Assembly: GCF_023278185.1 (NCBI RefSeq)
Contig: NZ_CP066356.1
Coordinates: 3,836,001 to 3,900,000 of the forward strand
DNA length: 64,000 nucleotides
Reading direction: 5' to 3'
Source of the DNA: Bradyrhizobium elkanii USDA 76
Lineage (GTDB): Bacteria > Pseudomonadota > Alphaproteobacteria > Rhizobiales > Xanthobacteraceae
Under the pieces are notes generated by a model. That model was not told the DNA's origin. It was given only the letters and a program-made list of their open reading frames with translations, and ran no database searches. Shown here in pieces: positions 26,439 through 36,568 of the stretch. How positions within the stretch are numbered: the stretch's first letter is position 1; each line of letters starts with the position of its first letter. The position numbers were made by a program, and so were the translations under genes.

Positions 26439-27857
26439 TCACTCACTCAGTATCCAGGTGTCCTTGGTGCCGCCGCCCTGGCTCGAATTGACGACGAGCG
26501 AGCCTTCCTTCAGGGCGACGCGGGTCAGCCCGCCGGGCACGATGGTGGTGTGGTTAGAGCCGGTCAGCACGAACGGGCGGAGGTCGACATGGCGCGGCGC
26601 CAGCCCCTTGTCGGTGCAGGTCGGACAGGTCGACAGCGCCAGCGTCGGCTGGGCGATGAAGCTCTCCGGCTCGCGCTTGAGCTTGTCGCGGAACGCCTCG
26701 ATGGTCGCCTTGGTGGCGGCGGGGCCGATCAGCATGCCGTAGCCGCCGGAGCCGTGCACCTCCTTGACGACGAGGTCGTCGAGGTTGTCGAGCACATAGG
26801 ACAGATCCTGCGGTTCGCGGCAGCGCCAGGTCTGCACGTTCTTCAGAATCGGCTCCTCGCTGAGGTAGAACTTCACGATGTCGGGCATGTAGGAATAGAT
26901 CGCCTTGTCGTCGGCGATGCCGGTGCCGACCGCATTGGCGAGCGTGATGTTGCCGGCGGCGTAAGCCGACATCAGCCCGGGGACGCCGAGCGCGGAATCC
27001 GGCCGGAAGGTCAGGGGATCGAGAAAATCGTCGTCGACGCGGCGGTAGATCACGTCGACCCGCTTCAGCCCCTCGGTGGTGCGCATGAACACCTCGTCGT
27101 TCTTGACGATGAGGTCGCGCCCCTCGACCAGCTCGATGCCGAGCTTGTCGGCGAGGAAGGAGTGCTCGTAATAGGCCGAGTTGTAGACGCCCGGCGTCAT
27201 CAGCGCGACCGTCGGCTCGGCGGAGGCGCTGTGCGGCGCGACCGAGCGCAGCGCCGACAGCAGCTCGTCCGGATAACGGTCCACCGGCGCGACGCGGTGC
27301 CGCGCGAACAGGTCCGGAAACAGCCGCATCATGATCTCGCGGTTTTCCAGCATGTAGGACACGCCGGATGGCGTGCGCGCATTGTCCTCCAGCACGATGA
27401 AATTATCGGGATCGGTGCGGATGATGTCGATGCCGGCGATGTGGACGTAGATGTCGTGCGGCACGTCCTGGCCGTTCATCTCCGGACGGAACACCGGGTT
27501 CTGGAAGATCAGGTCTTCGGGGATGACGTTGGCGCGCAGGATGTCGCGGCCGTGATAGATGTCCTTCAAGAACATGTTGAGCGCGAGCACGCGCTGCTTG
27601 AGACCCTTCTCCAGCAGCGTCCACTCGGTCGCCGACATGATGCGGGGGATGACGTCGAACGGGATCAGCCGCTCCTGGGCCTCGGCATCGCCATAGACCG
27701 CGAAGGTGATGCCGATCCGGCGGAACAAGAGCTCCGCTTCCTGGCGTCGATATTCGAGCGCATCCGGCGGCGTCTCTTTGAGCCAGCGGGAGAGCTCCTG
27801 GTAGGCCGGGCGGAGATCCTCGCCGAGGCCATTCATCTCATCGAACGCGACTGCCAT
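26439..27857 (-). CDS. Circularly permuted type 2 ATP-grasp protein
   Basis: 472 residues from ATG 27857, near the usual family length; the longer upstream frame to 28052 is non-homologous and is rejected. Typical pieces are GITFAVYGDAEAQERLIPFD near 68, DIYHGRDILRANVIPEDLIF near 122 and LDYRRVDDDFLDP-like IYRRVDDDFLDPLTF near 278. The ATP-grasp fold with permuted order suggests an amide- or peptide-bond-forming ligase acting with the alpha-E and transglutaminase proteins. Substrate unknown. It diverges from the CinA-like gene with 225 bases between starts. Confidence 0.9.
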   Translation of the reverse strand: MAVAFDEMNGLGEDLRPAYQELSRWLKETPPDALEYRRQEAELLFRRIGITFAVYGDAEAQERLIPFDVIPRIMSATEWTLLEKGLKQRVLALNMFLKDIYHGRDILRANVIPEDLIFQNPVFRPEMNGQDVPHDIYVHIAGIDIIRTDPDNFIVLEDNARTPSGVSYMLENREIMMRLFPDLFARHRVAPVDRYPDELLSALRSVAPHSASAEPTVALMTPGVYNSAYYEHSFLADKLGIELVEGRDLIVKNDEVFMRTTEGLKRVDVIYRRVDDDFLDPLTFRPDSALGVPGLMSAYAAGNITLANAVGTGIADDKAIYSYMPDIVKFYLSEEPILKNVQTWRCREPQDLSYVLDNLDDLVVKEVHGSGGYGMLIGPAATKATIEAFRDKLKREPESFIAQPTLALSTCPTCTDKGLAPRHVDLRPFVLTGSNHTTIVPGGLTRVALKEGSLVVNSSQGGGTKDTWILSE

Positions 27858-28082
27858 ATAGCCCGACTGCCCTCCCAAGCCATGTGACACAGTGCATGAC
27901 TTGATGGGATGGTAGCAAGGGGCGGGCCAGCGCGATATGCATTGGCTTGCGGCATTTGCTATGGGTGAGGTGGAAGGCCTGCCCGAAAAACCGGCTGAGG
28001 TCTGCTTAATTCGGCGGCAAAACCCCGTGACATCAAGGCATTGGATCGGCAATGTCAGGGGATCAAGTTAGGGAATGAGACC

Positions 28083-28835
28083 ATGAGCGAGATCGTCACG
28101 GCGGGGATATTGGTGATCGGCGACGAGATCCTGTCCGGCCGGACCAAGGACAAGAACATCGGCTTCATCGCCGAATACCTGACCAACATCGGCATCGACC
28201 TGAAGGAGGTCCGCGTCGTCGCCGATGACGAGGCCGACATCGTCTCCGCCCTTGATGCGCTGCGGCATAGGTACACCTACGTGTTCACCACCGGCGGCAT
28301 CGGGCCGACCCATGACGACATCACCGCCGACAGCGTGGCGAAGGCGTTCGGGGTCGATATCCACCATCACCCCGAGGTGGTGGCGCGGTTCAGGGAGCGC
28401 TGGAGCGAGCAGGACCTCAACGAGGCGCGGCTCAGAATGGCCCGGGTGCCTGACGGCGCCGAGCTGATCCAGAGCGCGACCATCCTGGCGCCGGGCTTCA
28501 AGCTCGGCAATGTCATCGTGATGGCCGGCATCCCCAGCATCATGCAGGCGATGATGGACATCGTGGCGCCGAGCCTGAAGTCCGGCGTGCGGATGCTGTC
28601 GGACTCGGTCCGCGCCGATGCACGGGAAGGCGACATCGGCGGCCCGCTGCGGGCGATCGCGGAAGCCAATCCCGACACCATCATCGGCAGCTATCCGTTC
28701 CAGGACGAGAACCAGAAGCCGAACACCAATCTGGTGGTGCGCTCGCGCGATCCGGAAAAGCTCGCAGCGGCAATGGCCGCCGTGAAGGAGATGTTGAAGC
28801 AAGTGCAGGCCGCGCAGAAGAAACCGGCGGGTTGA
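28083..28835 (+). CDS. CinA-like molybdopterin-binding (MoaB/MogA fold) domain protein
   Basis: 250 residues. The start MSEIVTAGILVIGDEILSGR and the FTTGGIGPTHDDIT loop (68-81) define the MoCF/CinA N-terminal domain. The C-terminal nicotinamide-nucleotide amidohydrolase domain of full CinA is absent, so this is the short form found in many alphaproteobacteria. Likely activity is ADP-ribose or nucleotide pyrophosphatase-like, but this is inferred. It is followed after six bases by the phosphoribosyltransferase gene, so the two form an operon that could serve nucleotide salvage or repair. Confidence 0.88.
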   Translation: MSEIVTAGILVIGDEILSGRTKDKNIGFIAEYLTNIGIDLKEVRVVADDEADIVSALDALRHRYTYVFTTGGIGPTHDDITADSVAKAFGVDIHHHPEVVARFRERWSEQDLNEARLRMARVPDGAELIQSATILAPGFKLGNVIVMAGIPSIMQAMMDIVAPSLKSGVRMLSDSVRADAREGDIGGPLRAIAEANPDTIIGSYPFQDENQKPNTNLVVRSRDPEKLAAAMAAVKEMLKQVQAAQKKPAG

Positions 28836-28841
28836 GACGAT

Positions 28842-29369
28842 ATGGTTGAACGAAATTCTGAACCGAGTGCGCAGGAGCGGGCCGGCAGGCCGTTTCCGGT
28901 CTCGTGGGATCAATTCCACCGGGATTGCCGGGCGCTGACCTGGCGGCTCAATGAGGTCGGCCCGTTCCAAGCGGTGATCGCGATCACCCGCGGTGGGCTG
29001 GTGCCGGCGGCAATCGTGGCGCGCGAGCTCGGCTTGCGGGTGATCGATACCGTCTGCGTCGCCAGCTACGACCACGACAAGCAGGGCGATCTGAAAGTGC
29101 TCAAGGGCATTTCGGAGCAGACCGCCAAGCTCGGCGGCGGCACCGGCAAGGGACTGTTGATCGTCGACGACCTCGTCGATACCGGCAAGACCGGCAGGCT
29201 GGTGCGCGAGCTGCTTCCCGACGCGCATTTCGCAACCGTCTACGCCAAGCCGAAGGGACGCCCGCTGGTCGACACCTACATCACCGAGGTGTCGCAGGAC
29301 ACCTGGATCTTCTTCCCCTGGGACACCGCGCTGTCGTTCCAGCCGCCGATCCGTGACGGGGCGGCGTAG
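28842..29369 (+). CDS. gpt: Xanthine phosphoribosyltransferase
   Basis: 175 residues. The PRPP loop [13 protein letters not shown] is at 105-117 and the N-terminal [10 protein letters not shown] at 48-57, as in Gpt. It converts xanthine (and guanine or hypoxanthine) plus PRPP to the nucleotide in purine salvage. The length is a little over the enteric enzyme because of an N-terminal extension of about 15 residues. It is translationally close to the CinA-like gene upstream. Confidence 0.9.
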   Translation: MVERNSEPSAQERAGRPFPVSWDQFHRDCRALTWRLNEVGPFQAVIAITRGGLVPAAIVARELGLRVIDTVCVASYDHDKQGDLKVLKGISEQTAKLGGGTGKGLLIVDDLVDTGKTGRLVRELLPDAHFATVYAKPKGRPLVDTYITEVSQDTWIFFPWDTALSFQPPIRDGAA

Positions 29370-29373
29370 ATCG

Positions 29374-29537
29374 TCACCTCGCCCCGCTTGCGGGGAGAGG
29401 TCGATCGCGGAGCGATCGGGTGAGGGGGACTCACGGCGAGTTCGTCTCTCACTATCTTTGCGGAAGCAGCCCCTCACCCCAACCCTCTAAGAGCGAGCTG
29501 CGCTTGTCTCGACCCCGCAAGAGCGGGGCGAGGGGGA
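29374..29537. repeat. Palindromic intergenic repeat (CACCTCGCCCCGCTTGCGGGG type)
   Basis: The left end CGCCCCGCTTGCGGGGAGAGG and the right end CCCGCAAGAGCGGGGCGAGG pair, with GGGTGAGGGG/CCCCTCACCC inside. The right part is interrupted by extra sequence (CTAAGAGCGAGCTGCGCTTG), so the unit is not perfect. Related in design to 26300-26411. Confidence 0.8.
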
Positions 29538-29546
29538 AGGAAGACC

Positions 29547-30170
29547 ATGCCCCTGCAAAACCGCGTCACGCCCACCGGCGACATCGTCGCCTCAGAACAT
29601 CGCGGCACCTTCACCGGCAATCGCGGTATCATCCACGATCCCGCGACGCGCACGCTGCTGAACAAGCGCTGGTCGAGCCCGGCGTGGCTCACCTGCGTCT
29701 GCGAGTTCAGGGGACGGCGGCGCAAGGTGATGAGCCGGCAGAGCTGGACCGAACTGTTCTTCCTCGATGAGGCCACCGCGTTCGCGGCCGGACACCGGCC
29801 CTGCTTCTACTGCCGCCGTAACGATGCCAAGCGGTTTCGCGGCTGCTGGGAGCAGCGCAACGGCGTGAGCGATCTGAGCGCCAAGGCGATGGATGCGGTG
29901 CTGCACGCCGAGCGGCTCGACCGCGGCAAGAAGCGGCTGCATCCGCTGCCGACGCGATTGCGCGACTTGCCCGACGGGACGATGGTGCAGGCGAGCGGGG
30001 AGAGCTACCTCGTCGCCGACGGCGCCACGTTGCGCTGGTCGTTCGCCGGTTACAGCCGGGCCGACGTACCGGAGCCGGCCATGCTGCTGACGCCGCCATC
30101 GACGGTGCGCGCCTTCCAGGCCGGCTACCGGCCCGTGTTGCATCCGAGCGCGATGGCCGTTCTAAGTTGA
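29547..30170 (+). CDS. Conserved hypothetical protein, 207 aa
   Basis: A soluble protein starting MPLQNRVTPTGDIVASEHRG. It contains a CxxC pair (RPCFYCRRNDAKRF, about residues 89-102) and a WxxRxWSS-like region (LLNKRWSSPAWLTCVCEFRG). No signal peptide or membrane segment. The pattern of conserved Trp, Arg and Cys looks like a nucleic-acid or metal-binding fold, but I cannot name the family. It is preceded by a repeat and by GGGGGAAGGAAG, a strong ribosome site. Confidence 0.65.
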   Translation: MPLQNRVTPTGDIVASEHRGTFTGNRGIIHDPATRTLLNKRWSSPAWLTCVCEFRGRRRKVMSRQSWTELFFLDEATAFAAGHRPCFYCRRNDAKRFRGCWEQRNGVSDLSAKAMDAVLHAERLDRGKKRLHPLPTRLRDLPDGTMVQASGESYLVADGATLRWSFAGYSRADVPEPAMLLTPPSTVRAFQAGYRPVLHPSAMAVLS

Positions 30171-30186
30171 TCTCCCGGCGTGGTCG

Positions 30187-31209
30187 TTACGCCAGCCGCT
30201 GCCGCGCCAGCTTGGCACCGGCGCCCAGCGCGATCAGCTTGGCTTCGGCGATGTCCCGCCGCATCGGCGCCATGCCGCAATTGGTGGTCGCGATGATGTT
30301 GCCCTTCGGCACGTGCTTGGCGACCGCCTCGATCACCTTGACGACGTCCTCGGCGGTCTCGATCTCGTCGCTGGCGACGTCGATCACGCCGGCCTGCACG
30401 ATCTTGCCGGGGAGCGCCGCCAGCAGTTCGATCGGCACCTTCGAGTTACGGCATTCGATCGCGACCTGCTGGATCGTGCTCTTGTCGATGACGGGGAAGG
30501 TCTCCTCGTATTGCCGCCACTCGCCGCCAAGCGTCTGCTTCCAGTCGGTGTTGGCCTTGATGCCGTAGCCGTAGCAGATGTGCACGGCGGTGGCGCAGGT
30601 CAGGCCTTGGGCGGCGCGCTCCAGCGCCTTGATGCCCCAGTCGCGCACTTGGTCCATGTAGACGTTGAAGGCGGGCTCGTCGAACTGGATCATGTCGACG
30701 CCGTCGGCCTCGAGCGCCTTCGCCTCCTGATTCAAGAGCTCCGCGAAAGCGAAGGCCATCTTCACACGGTCGCCGTAGTACTTGTCGGCGATGGTATCGA
30801 TGATCGTCATCGGGCCGGGCATGGTGAATTTCAGCCGGTTCCTGGTGTGCGCGCGGGCCGCACGGGCCTCGCCCTCGTGGACGCGGCCCTTGAGCTGCAG
30901 CGGCGCGACCACCTGCGGCACCATCGCTTTGTAACGGTCCTTGCGGATGCCCATCTCGACCTTGTGGGCGAAATCGATGCCCTCGATCCGCTCCAGGAAG
31001 CCGTGCACGAAATGCTGGCGCGCCTGCTCGCCCTCGGTGACGATGTCGACGCCGGCATCCTCCTGCAGCTTGATCGCCAGAATGGTGGCGTCGCGCTTGG
31101 CGCGGGCGAGCTCGGCGCCTTCCGACTTCCAGGGCGCCCACAGGATATTCGGTTCAGCGAGCCATTCCGGCTTCGGCAGCGAGCCTGCGATCGTGGTTGG
31201 AAACAGCAT
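30187..31209 (-). CDS. Cobalamin-independent methionine synthase-like protein (MetE C-terminal type)
   Basis: 340 residues from ATG 31209, which has GGGAGG upstream; the in-frame start at 31251 is rejected. It corresponds to the catalytic C-terminal barrel of MetE, without the N-terminal barrel. The zinc/thiol site is seen as HICYG near residue 220 and TNCGMAP near residue 315. Short MetE-like proteins transfer methyl groups in archaea and in various bacteria; the donor here is not known. Transcribed away from the GST gene. Confidence 0.85.
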   Translation of the reverse strand: MLFPTTIAGSLPKPEWLAEPNILWAPWKSEGAELARAKRDATILAIKLQEDAGVDIVTEGEQARQHFVHGFLERIEGIDFAHKVEMGIRKDRYKAMVPQVVAPLQLKGRVHEGEARAARAHTRNRLKFTMPGPMTIIDTIADKYYGDRVKMAFAFAELLNQEAKALEADGVDMIQFDEPAFNVYMDQVRDWGIKALERAAQGLTCATAVHICYGYGIKANTDWKQTLGGEWRQYEETFPVIDKSTIQQVAIECRNSKVPIELLAALPGKIVQAGVIDVASDEIETAEDVVKVIEAVAKHVPKGNIIATTNCGMAPMRRDIAEAKLIALGAGAKLARQRLA

Positions 31210-31308
31210 GGGTGCCTCCCGGCGGGTTCTGATTGAGCGCCTGTGTGCCATGTCCTAAGGTGGAGGTACAGAACAACAAAAGTCTTTGTGATGGGGAATA
31301 GAACGCCG

Positions 31309-32013
31309 ATGATCGATCTGCACTACGCGCCGACGCCGAACGGCTGGAAGATCTCGATCATGCTGGAGGAACTGGGGCTGCCCTACAAGGTGATCCCGGT
31401 GAACATCCGCGCCGGCGAGCAGTTTCGGCCCGAATTCCTGGCGATCAGCCCGAACAACCGGATCCCCGTCATCGTCGACCATGCGCCGGCGGACGGCGGC
31501 GGGCCGTTCTCGGTGTTCGAGACCGGCGCGATCCTGATCTATCTCGCCGACAAGACCGGCCGTTTCCTGTCGCGGGAGTTGCGTGCGCGGTCGAACGTCA
31601 TCCAATGGGTGATGTGGCAGATGGGCGGCCTCGGGCCGATGCTCGGCCAGCACGGCCATTTCGCGCTCTATGCGGCCGAGAAGATTCCCTACGCGATCGA
31701 ACGTTACCGCGACGAGACCGCGCGGCTCTACGGCGTGCTCGACCGCCAGCTCGGCAAGACCGGCGCCTACATCGCCGGCGACGATTATTCGATCGCCGAC
31801 ATCGCCTGCTTCCCCTGGACCATGACCCACAAGGCGCAGGGTTTTACCCTCGACGATTTCCCGAACATCAAGCGCTGGTACGCGACGGTGCGCGCCCGCC
31901 CGCAGGTGCAGGCGGGGCTTGCGATCGGAAAATTCGTCAAGGAGCCGTTTGACGAGGAGTCACGCAAGAACATGTTCGGCCAGCGTGCGAAGGAATTGGT
32001 CGAGAAGAAATGA
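31309..32013 (+). CDS. Glutathione S-transferase (Nu/YghU-like)
   Basis: 234 residues. An N-terminal thioredoxin-like half starts MIDLHYAPTPNGWKISIMLE with the NxRIPVIVD segment near 45-53, and the all-helical half follows (YSIADIACFPW, about 160). ATG 31309 matches homologous starts; an ATG six codons upstream at 31291 is possible. It would use glutathione for conjugation or peroxide/disulfide reduction. A kappa-type isomerase and a quinone reductase follow, which suggests a glutathione-linked detoxification group. Confidence 0.88.
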   Translation: MIDLHYAPTPNGWKISIMLEELGLPYKVIPVNIRAGEQFRPEFLAISPNNRIPVIVDHAPADGGGPFSVFETGAILIYLADKTGRFLSRELRARSNVIQWVMWQMGGLGPMLGQHGHFALYAAEKIPYAIERYRDETARLYGVLDRQLGKTGAYIAGDDYSIADIACFPWTMTHKAQGFTLDDFPNIKRWYATVRARPQVQAGLAIGKFVKEPFDEESRKNMFGQRAKELVEKK

Positions 32014-32017
32014 TGCT

Positions 32018-32083
32018 TGTTATTCCGTGGCGCGACACAGTCGCGAGCTCTGCCGCTTGCGGCGCATCCCGGAATGACGAGAA
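32018..32083. repeat. Short palindromic intergenic repeat
   Basis: The arms TTATTCCGTGGCGCGACACA... and ...GCGCATCCCGGAATGACGA form an imperfect stem around GCTCTGCCGCTTGCGGC. It lies in the 99-base gap between the GST and isomerase genes, so both can still be co-transcribed. Confidence 0.6.
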
Positions 32084-32112
32084 TGAATGTGGAATAGACA
32101 AAGGGAAACGCC

Positions 32113-32724
32113 ATGATCGAATTCTTCTTCGACTGCTCCAGCCCGTGGACCTATCTCGCCTGGCACAACATCCAGTCGATCGCGAAGGAGTTCGACGCGC
32201 CGATCACCTGGCGGCCGATCCTGGTCGGCGGCATCTTCAACACCGTCAATCCGTCGGTCTACGCGCAGCGCGAGAAGCCGGTGCCGCTGAAGGCGCGCTA
32301 CATGAAGAAGGATCTCGCCGACTGGGCGCGCTCGGCCGGCCTTGCGATCAAGATGCCGCCGACCGTATTCCCGGTGAACAGCGTCAAGGCGATGCGCGGC
32401 TGCATCCTTCTCGGTAACGAGAAAATGGTGCCGTTCGCGCGCGCCGTGTTCGAGGCCTATTGGGGTGACGACAAGGACATCTCGCAGGATGCGGTGCTGA
32501 CCGAGATCTGCAGCAAGCTCGGGATCGATCCTGAAAAATTCCTGGCCGGCATCGGCGACCAGGCGATCAAGGATCAGCTCAAGGCCAACACCGAGGAGGT
32601 GATGGCGCGCGGCGGCTTCGGCTCGCCGACGATCTATCTCGACAAGACCGACATGTATTTCGGCAACGATCGCCTGCCGCTGATCCGCGAGGCGCTGGCG
32701 CGCCTCAAGGCGCGGGCCGCCTGA
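32113..32724 (+). CDS. 2-hydroxychromene-2-carboxylate isomerase / kappa-class GST (DsbA fold)
   Basis: 203 residues. The N-terminus MIEFFFDCSSPWTYLAWHNI has the SSPWTY motif of the HCCA isomerase family. Helical insertion and C-terminal GGFGSPTIYLDKTDMYFGND (cis-Pro loop) follow. The enzyme needs glutathione and isomerises aromatic ring-cleavage products, or acts as a general kappa GST. No naphthalene-type degradation genes are near, so the physiological substrate is open. Its stop overlaps the start of the next gene (TGATG). Confidence 0.88.
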   Translation: MIEFFFDCSSPWTYLAWHNIQSIAKEFDAPITWRPILVGGIFNTVNPSVYAQREKPVPLKARYMKKDLADWARSAGLAIKMPPTVFPVNSVKAMRGCILLGNEKMVPFARAVFEAYWGDDKDISQDAVLTEICSKLGIDPEKFLAGIGDQAIKDQLKANTEEVMARGGFGSPTIYLDKTDMYFGNDRLPLIREALARLKARAA

Positions 32725-33701
32725 TGCCGAAAGCCGTCGTTTGCCGCGAGCTCGGGCCGCCCGAACGTCTTCAACTCGAGAGCTTTGCCTCGGTGCCGTT
32801 GCAGCCGGGCCAGGTGCGGGTTGCGATCTGCGCCGCCGGGATCAACTTTCCCGACATCCTGATGGCCGCCGGAGAGTACCAGCTCAAGCCGCCGCTGCCG
32901 TTCACGCCGGGCTCGGAAGCGGCCGGCGATGTCGTCGAGGTCAATGACGCCGCCGGCGTCGCCGTCGGCGACAAGGTGATCGTCAAGATGCGCTTCGGCG
33001 CCTATTGCGACGAGACGGTTGCAACGCCGTCGCAACTCGTACCGGTGCCGCCAACCTTCGACTACGCGGAAGGCGCGACCTTCCTGGCCGCGCACGGCAC
33101 CGCCTATCATGCGCTGATCGACCGCGGGCAGATCAAGCCGGGCGAGGTGCTGCTGGTGCATGGCGCTGGCGGCGGTGTCGGGCTTGCCGCGGTCGAGATC
33201 GGCAAGCTGCTCGGCGCCACGGTGATCGCCGCGGCTTCGAGCGAGGAAAAGCTTGCGATCGCCAGGGCGCGCGGCGCGGACCATCTCGTGCTCTATGCGC
33301 GCGAGCCGTTCCGCGATGCGGTCAAGCGCCTCACCGACGGTCGCGGCGCCGATGTCGTGTTCGATCCCGTCGGCGGCGAGGTGTTCGAGAATTCGATGCG
33401 CTGCATCAACTGGGGCGCGCGCATTCTCGTCGTCGGCTTCACCGGCGGCATCGGTCTTGCCCGCACCAATCTGTTGATGATCAAGGGTGCGAGCGTGCTC
33501 GGCGTTCGCGCCGGCGAGGCGGTGCGGAAGGATCCCGCGCTCGGCGAGGTCAGGTTCAAGGCGCTGAGCGAATGGGCCGAGGCCGGCCGGGTGCGGCCGA
33601 ATATCTCGCACCGGCTGCCGCTGGAAGACTACGCGAAGGCGATGCGGCTGTTGATCGAGCGCAAGGCGATCGGGCGTGTGGCGCTGCTGACGAGGCCGTG
33701 A
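32724..33701 (+). CDS. NADPH:quinone oxidoreductase (zinc-free MDR)
   Basis: 325 residues of medium-chain reductase fold. The start MPKAVVCRELGPPERLQLES and the nucleotide loop VHGAGGGVGLAAVEIGKLLG (about 146-165) are clear. Zinc-ligand cysteines are missing, as in quinone oxidoreductases/enoyl reductases. It reduces quinones or enals with NADPH. Coupled by stop/start overlap to the isomerase gene. Confidence 0.9.
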   Translation: MPKAVVCRELGPPERLQLESFASVPLQPGQVRVAICAAGINFPDILMAAGEYQLKPPLPFTPGSEAAGDVVEVNDAAGVAVGDKVIVKMRFGAYCDETVATPSQLVPVPPTFDYAEGATFLAAHGTAYHALIDRGQIKPGEVLLVHGAGGGVGLAAVEIGKLLGATVIAAASSEEKLAIARARGADHLVLYAREPFRDAVKRLTDGRGADVVFDPVGGEVFENSMRCINWGARILVVGFTGGIGLARTNLLMIKGASVLGVRAGEAVRKDPALGEVRFKALSEWAEAGRVRPNISHRLPLEDYAKAMRLLIERKAIGRVALLTRP

Positions 33702-33828
33702 AACCACAGCGCTCAAATTCTGCAGTGCAGCCAAATGACGCGATGGGCCTGACGTCCAGGGAATCGAACCCGGGTCCGTCGCGTGATATCCTCTGCCGGC
33801 TGAGTGTCGTGGCAGCGTGGAGGATGAC

Positions 33829-34755
33829 ATGCGTATCGCTGTGATGGCGGCCGGTGCCCTCGGCGGTTATTTCGGAGCACGTATGGCTGCGGCAGGGCAC
33901 GACGTGTTCTTCATCGCACGCGGCTCCAACCTCGAGGCGATCAGAAAAAACGGTCTCAAGGTCGAGAGCGTGCTTGGCAATCTTCATTTGCCCGAACCCA
34001 ACGTGACCGATGATCCTGCCGCGGTCGGCCCGGTCGATATCGTTCTGTTCGCGGTCAAGCTTTGGGACAGCGAGACGGCAGCCAGGTTGTCTCTCCCCCT
34101 GGTCGGATCCCGCACCCGGGTGATCCCGTTGCAAAACGGCGTCGATAGTGCGGAGCGGATCGCCCCGATTCTCGGCGCCGACAATGTGGTCGCCGGAAGT
34201 GCCTATATTGCTACGGTGCTGTCCGCGCCTGGCGTCGTCACCCACACGAGCCAGTTCGCGCGCATGGTCTGCGGCAGAACCGACGGCAAGCCCGATGAGG
34301 GCCTCAAGGCCTTTGCCGACGCCGCTCAAGCGGCCGGAATCGACATCTCGGTGTCCGACGGGATCGACCGGGAGCGCTGGCAGAAATTCGTATTCCTCGT
34401 CGGACTATCAGGCGCGACCGCAACGACTCGCCAGCCGCTGGGGCCGATCCTGGCCGACCCGGATACGCGAGCGTTCTTTTACAGCCTGATGAGCGAGGTG
34501 GTGGCGGTCGGACGTGCCAGGGGCGTTCCCATTCCGGAGAATTTTGCCGAGGACAGAATGAAATTCGCAGAAGCCTCGCCACCCACCTTCAAGGCTTCCA
34601 TGCTGCACGATCTCGAACGCGGCAACCGGCTCGAACTCGACTGGCTCGCCGGAAAGGTGGTGGAGTTCGCCCGCCCGCTTGGCATTCCGACGCCAGCCAA
34701 CAATGCGGTCTATGCCATGCTCAAGCTGCACAGGATGGGTAACGCCCACGCCTAA
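33829..34755 (+). CDS. 2-dehydropantoate 2-reductase family protein (ApbA/PanE)
   Basis: 308 residues. The NADP-binding AAGALGGYFGARMAAAGHDV is at 6-25, with the VIPLQNGVDS segment near 104-113 and a catalytic-type Lys in RWQKFVFLVG near 188. It reduces ketopantoate to pantoate in coenzyme A synthesis, or a related 2-oxoacid; paralogues are frequent in rhizobia. ATG 33829 has GGAGG five bases upstream. It stands alone, ending just before a double palindrome. Confidence 0.85.
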   Translation: MRIAVMAAGALGGYFGARMAAAGHDVFFIARGSNLEAIRKNGLKVESVLGNLHLPEPNVTDDPAAVGPVDIVLFAVKLWDSETAARLSLPLVGSRTRVIPLQNGVDSAERIAPILGADNVVAGSAYIATVLSAPGVVTHTSQFARMVCGRTDGKPDEGLKAFADAAQAAGIDISVSDGIDRERWQKFVFLVGLSGATATTRQPLGPILADPDTRAFFYSLMSEVVAVGRARGVPIPENFAEDRMKFAEASPPTFKASMLHDLERGNRLELDWLAGKVVEFARPLGIPTPANNAVYAMLKLHRMGNAHA

Positions 34756-34757
34756 AG

Positions 34758-34856
34758 CATGATCCGGAAAAGTGCGAAGCGGTTTTCCGAAAAGATCATG
34801 CTCAAACAAAGAGCTAAAGCGCGATGACGATTCAACCTAATCACATCGCGCTTTAG
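34758..34856. repeat. Pair of palindromic repeats between convergent genes
   Basis: The first unit runs GCATGATCCGGAAAAG to GATCATGC (34758-34802). The second has perfect 13-base arms CTAAAGCGCGATG and CATCGCGCTTTAG (34814-34826, 34844-34856). Together they fill the gap between the reductase and the hydrolase and may end both transcripts. The second arm contains the hydrolase stop codon. Confidence 0.85.
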
Positions 34857-35535
34857 TCCACCTGACGATTTGTGCTGAATTTCCCTTCTTGCAAGAACGC
34901 GATGGTCTGCGCGATCGCCTCGGCGTTGCGCACCAGCCAGGGATGCGAGGTGCGGATCACGATGTGATCGGCCATGCCGTCGAGCCTGGTGTTGGCGACC
35001 GACACCCGGCCGTCATGCGGCCGCGGCAGGCCGACGGAGGTGATCGGATAGACCGAGCGGTTGCCGGCGATGATGCCGGCGCAATAATCGATCGACGGCA
35101 GCAGCGCGCTGGTCGCCGCATCGCGGCGGGTGACGAGCTGCTGGCCGGCCGGACCGAAATAGGCGCGATAAGCCGCGAGGTTCTTCAGGCGGTCGGCGAT
35201 CTCGCTGCCGCCGTTCGGTGTGCCCAGCATCACGATGCGGCCGAGCCGCGCCGGGCGATGCCTTGCCAGATAGACGCGCGCCAGAAGCCCGCCCATCGAA
35301 TGGCAGACGAAATGCACGGAGCCGTCGAGGCTGCGCGCGAATTGATCGAGCGAAGGATGGATGTCCTCGGCCAGCGCGTCGAGACCCTTGCGCCGGCTGT
35401 CATAGTCGAGATTGAGGGTGGCAAAGCCGGCAGTCCTCAGGGCCAGCTCCATCCTGCGAAACGAGCGCGCCGTCCTGCTGATGCCGTGCAGCAGGACGAC
35501 GCCGTCAAGCGTGGATGCCGCTTGACGCCGTTCGC

Positions 35536-35539
<4 letters not shown>
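34853..35539 (-). CDS. Alpha/beta hydrolase, lipase/esterase-like
   Basis: 228 residues. The oxyanion HG (VVLLHGISRTARSF) is near 18, the nucleophile Ser81 in FVCHSMGGLLAR, and LGTPNGGSEIADRL near 106 is typical of cutinase/lipase-like bacterial hydrolases (DUF676-like). No signal peptide. Its ATG overlaps the stop of the enoyl-CoA hydratase gene (ATGA type), so it is the last gene of the operon. Confidence 0.85.
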
Positions 35540-36426
<887 letters not shown>

Positions 36427-36568
36427 GGGGATGATTTCCTCTCGGTTTTCTTGAATGAACGGCGCTGGCGCGCGTCTCCATCCAGTTAACCCGGCAATCA
36501 TCCCTTGTGAAGAAGAGGGATGCGCAGGCTTGGCCCCCGCGCATCCTGACTTGCGTTGAGGCGCTGCT

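Noticed and set aside
33748..33800. tRNA-like T-arm (GGGTTCGATTCCC on the minus strand) near 33760
   Set aside because: Only a T-loop-like piece with an imperfect stem is present. Acceptor, anticodon and D-arms are not identifiable, so chance or a distant remnant cannot be separated.
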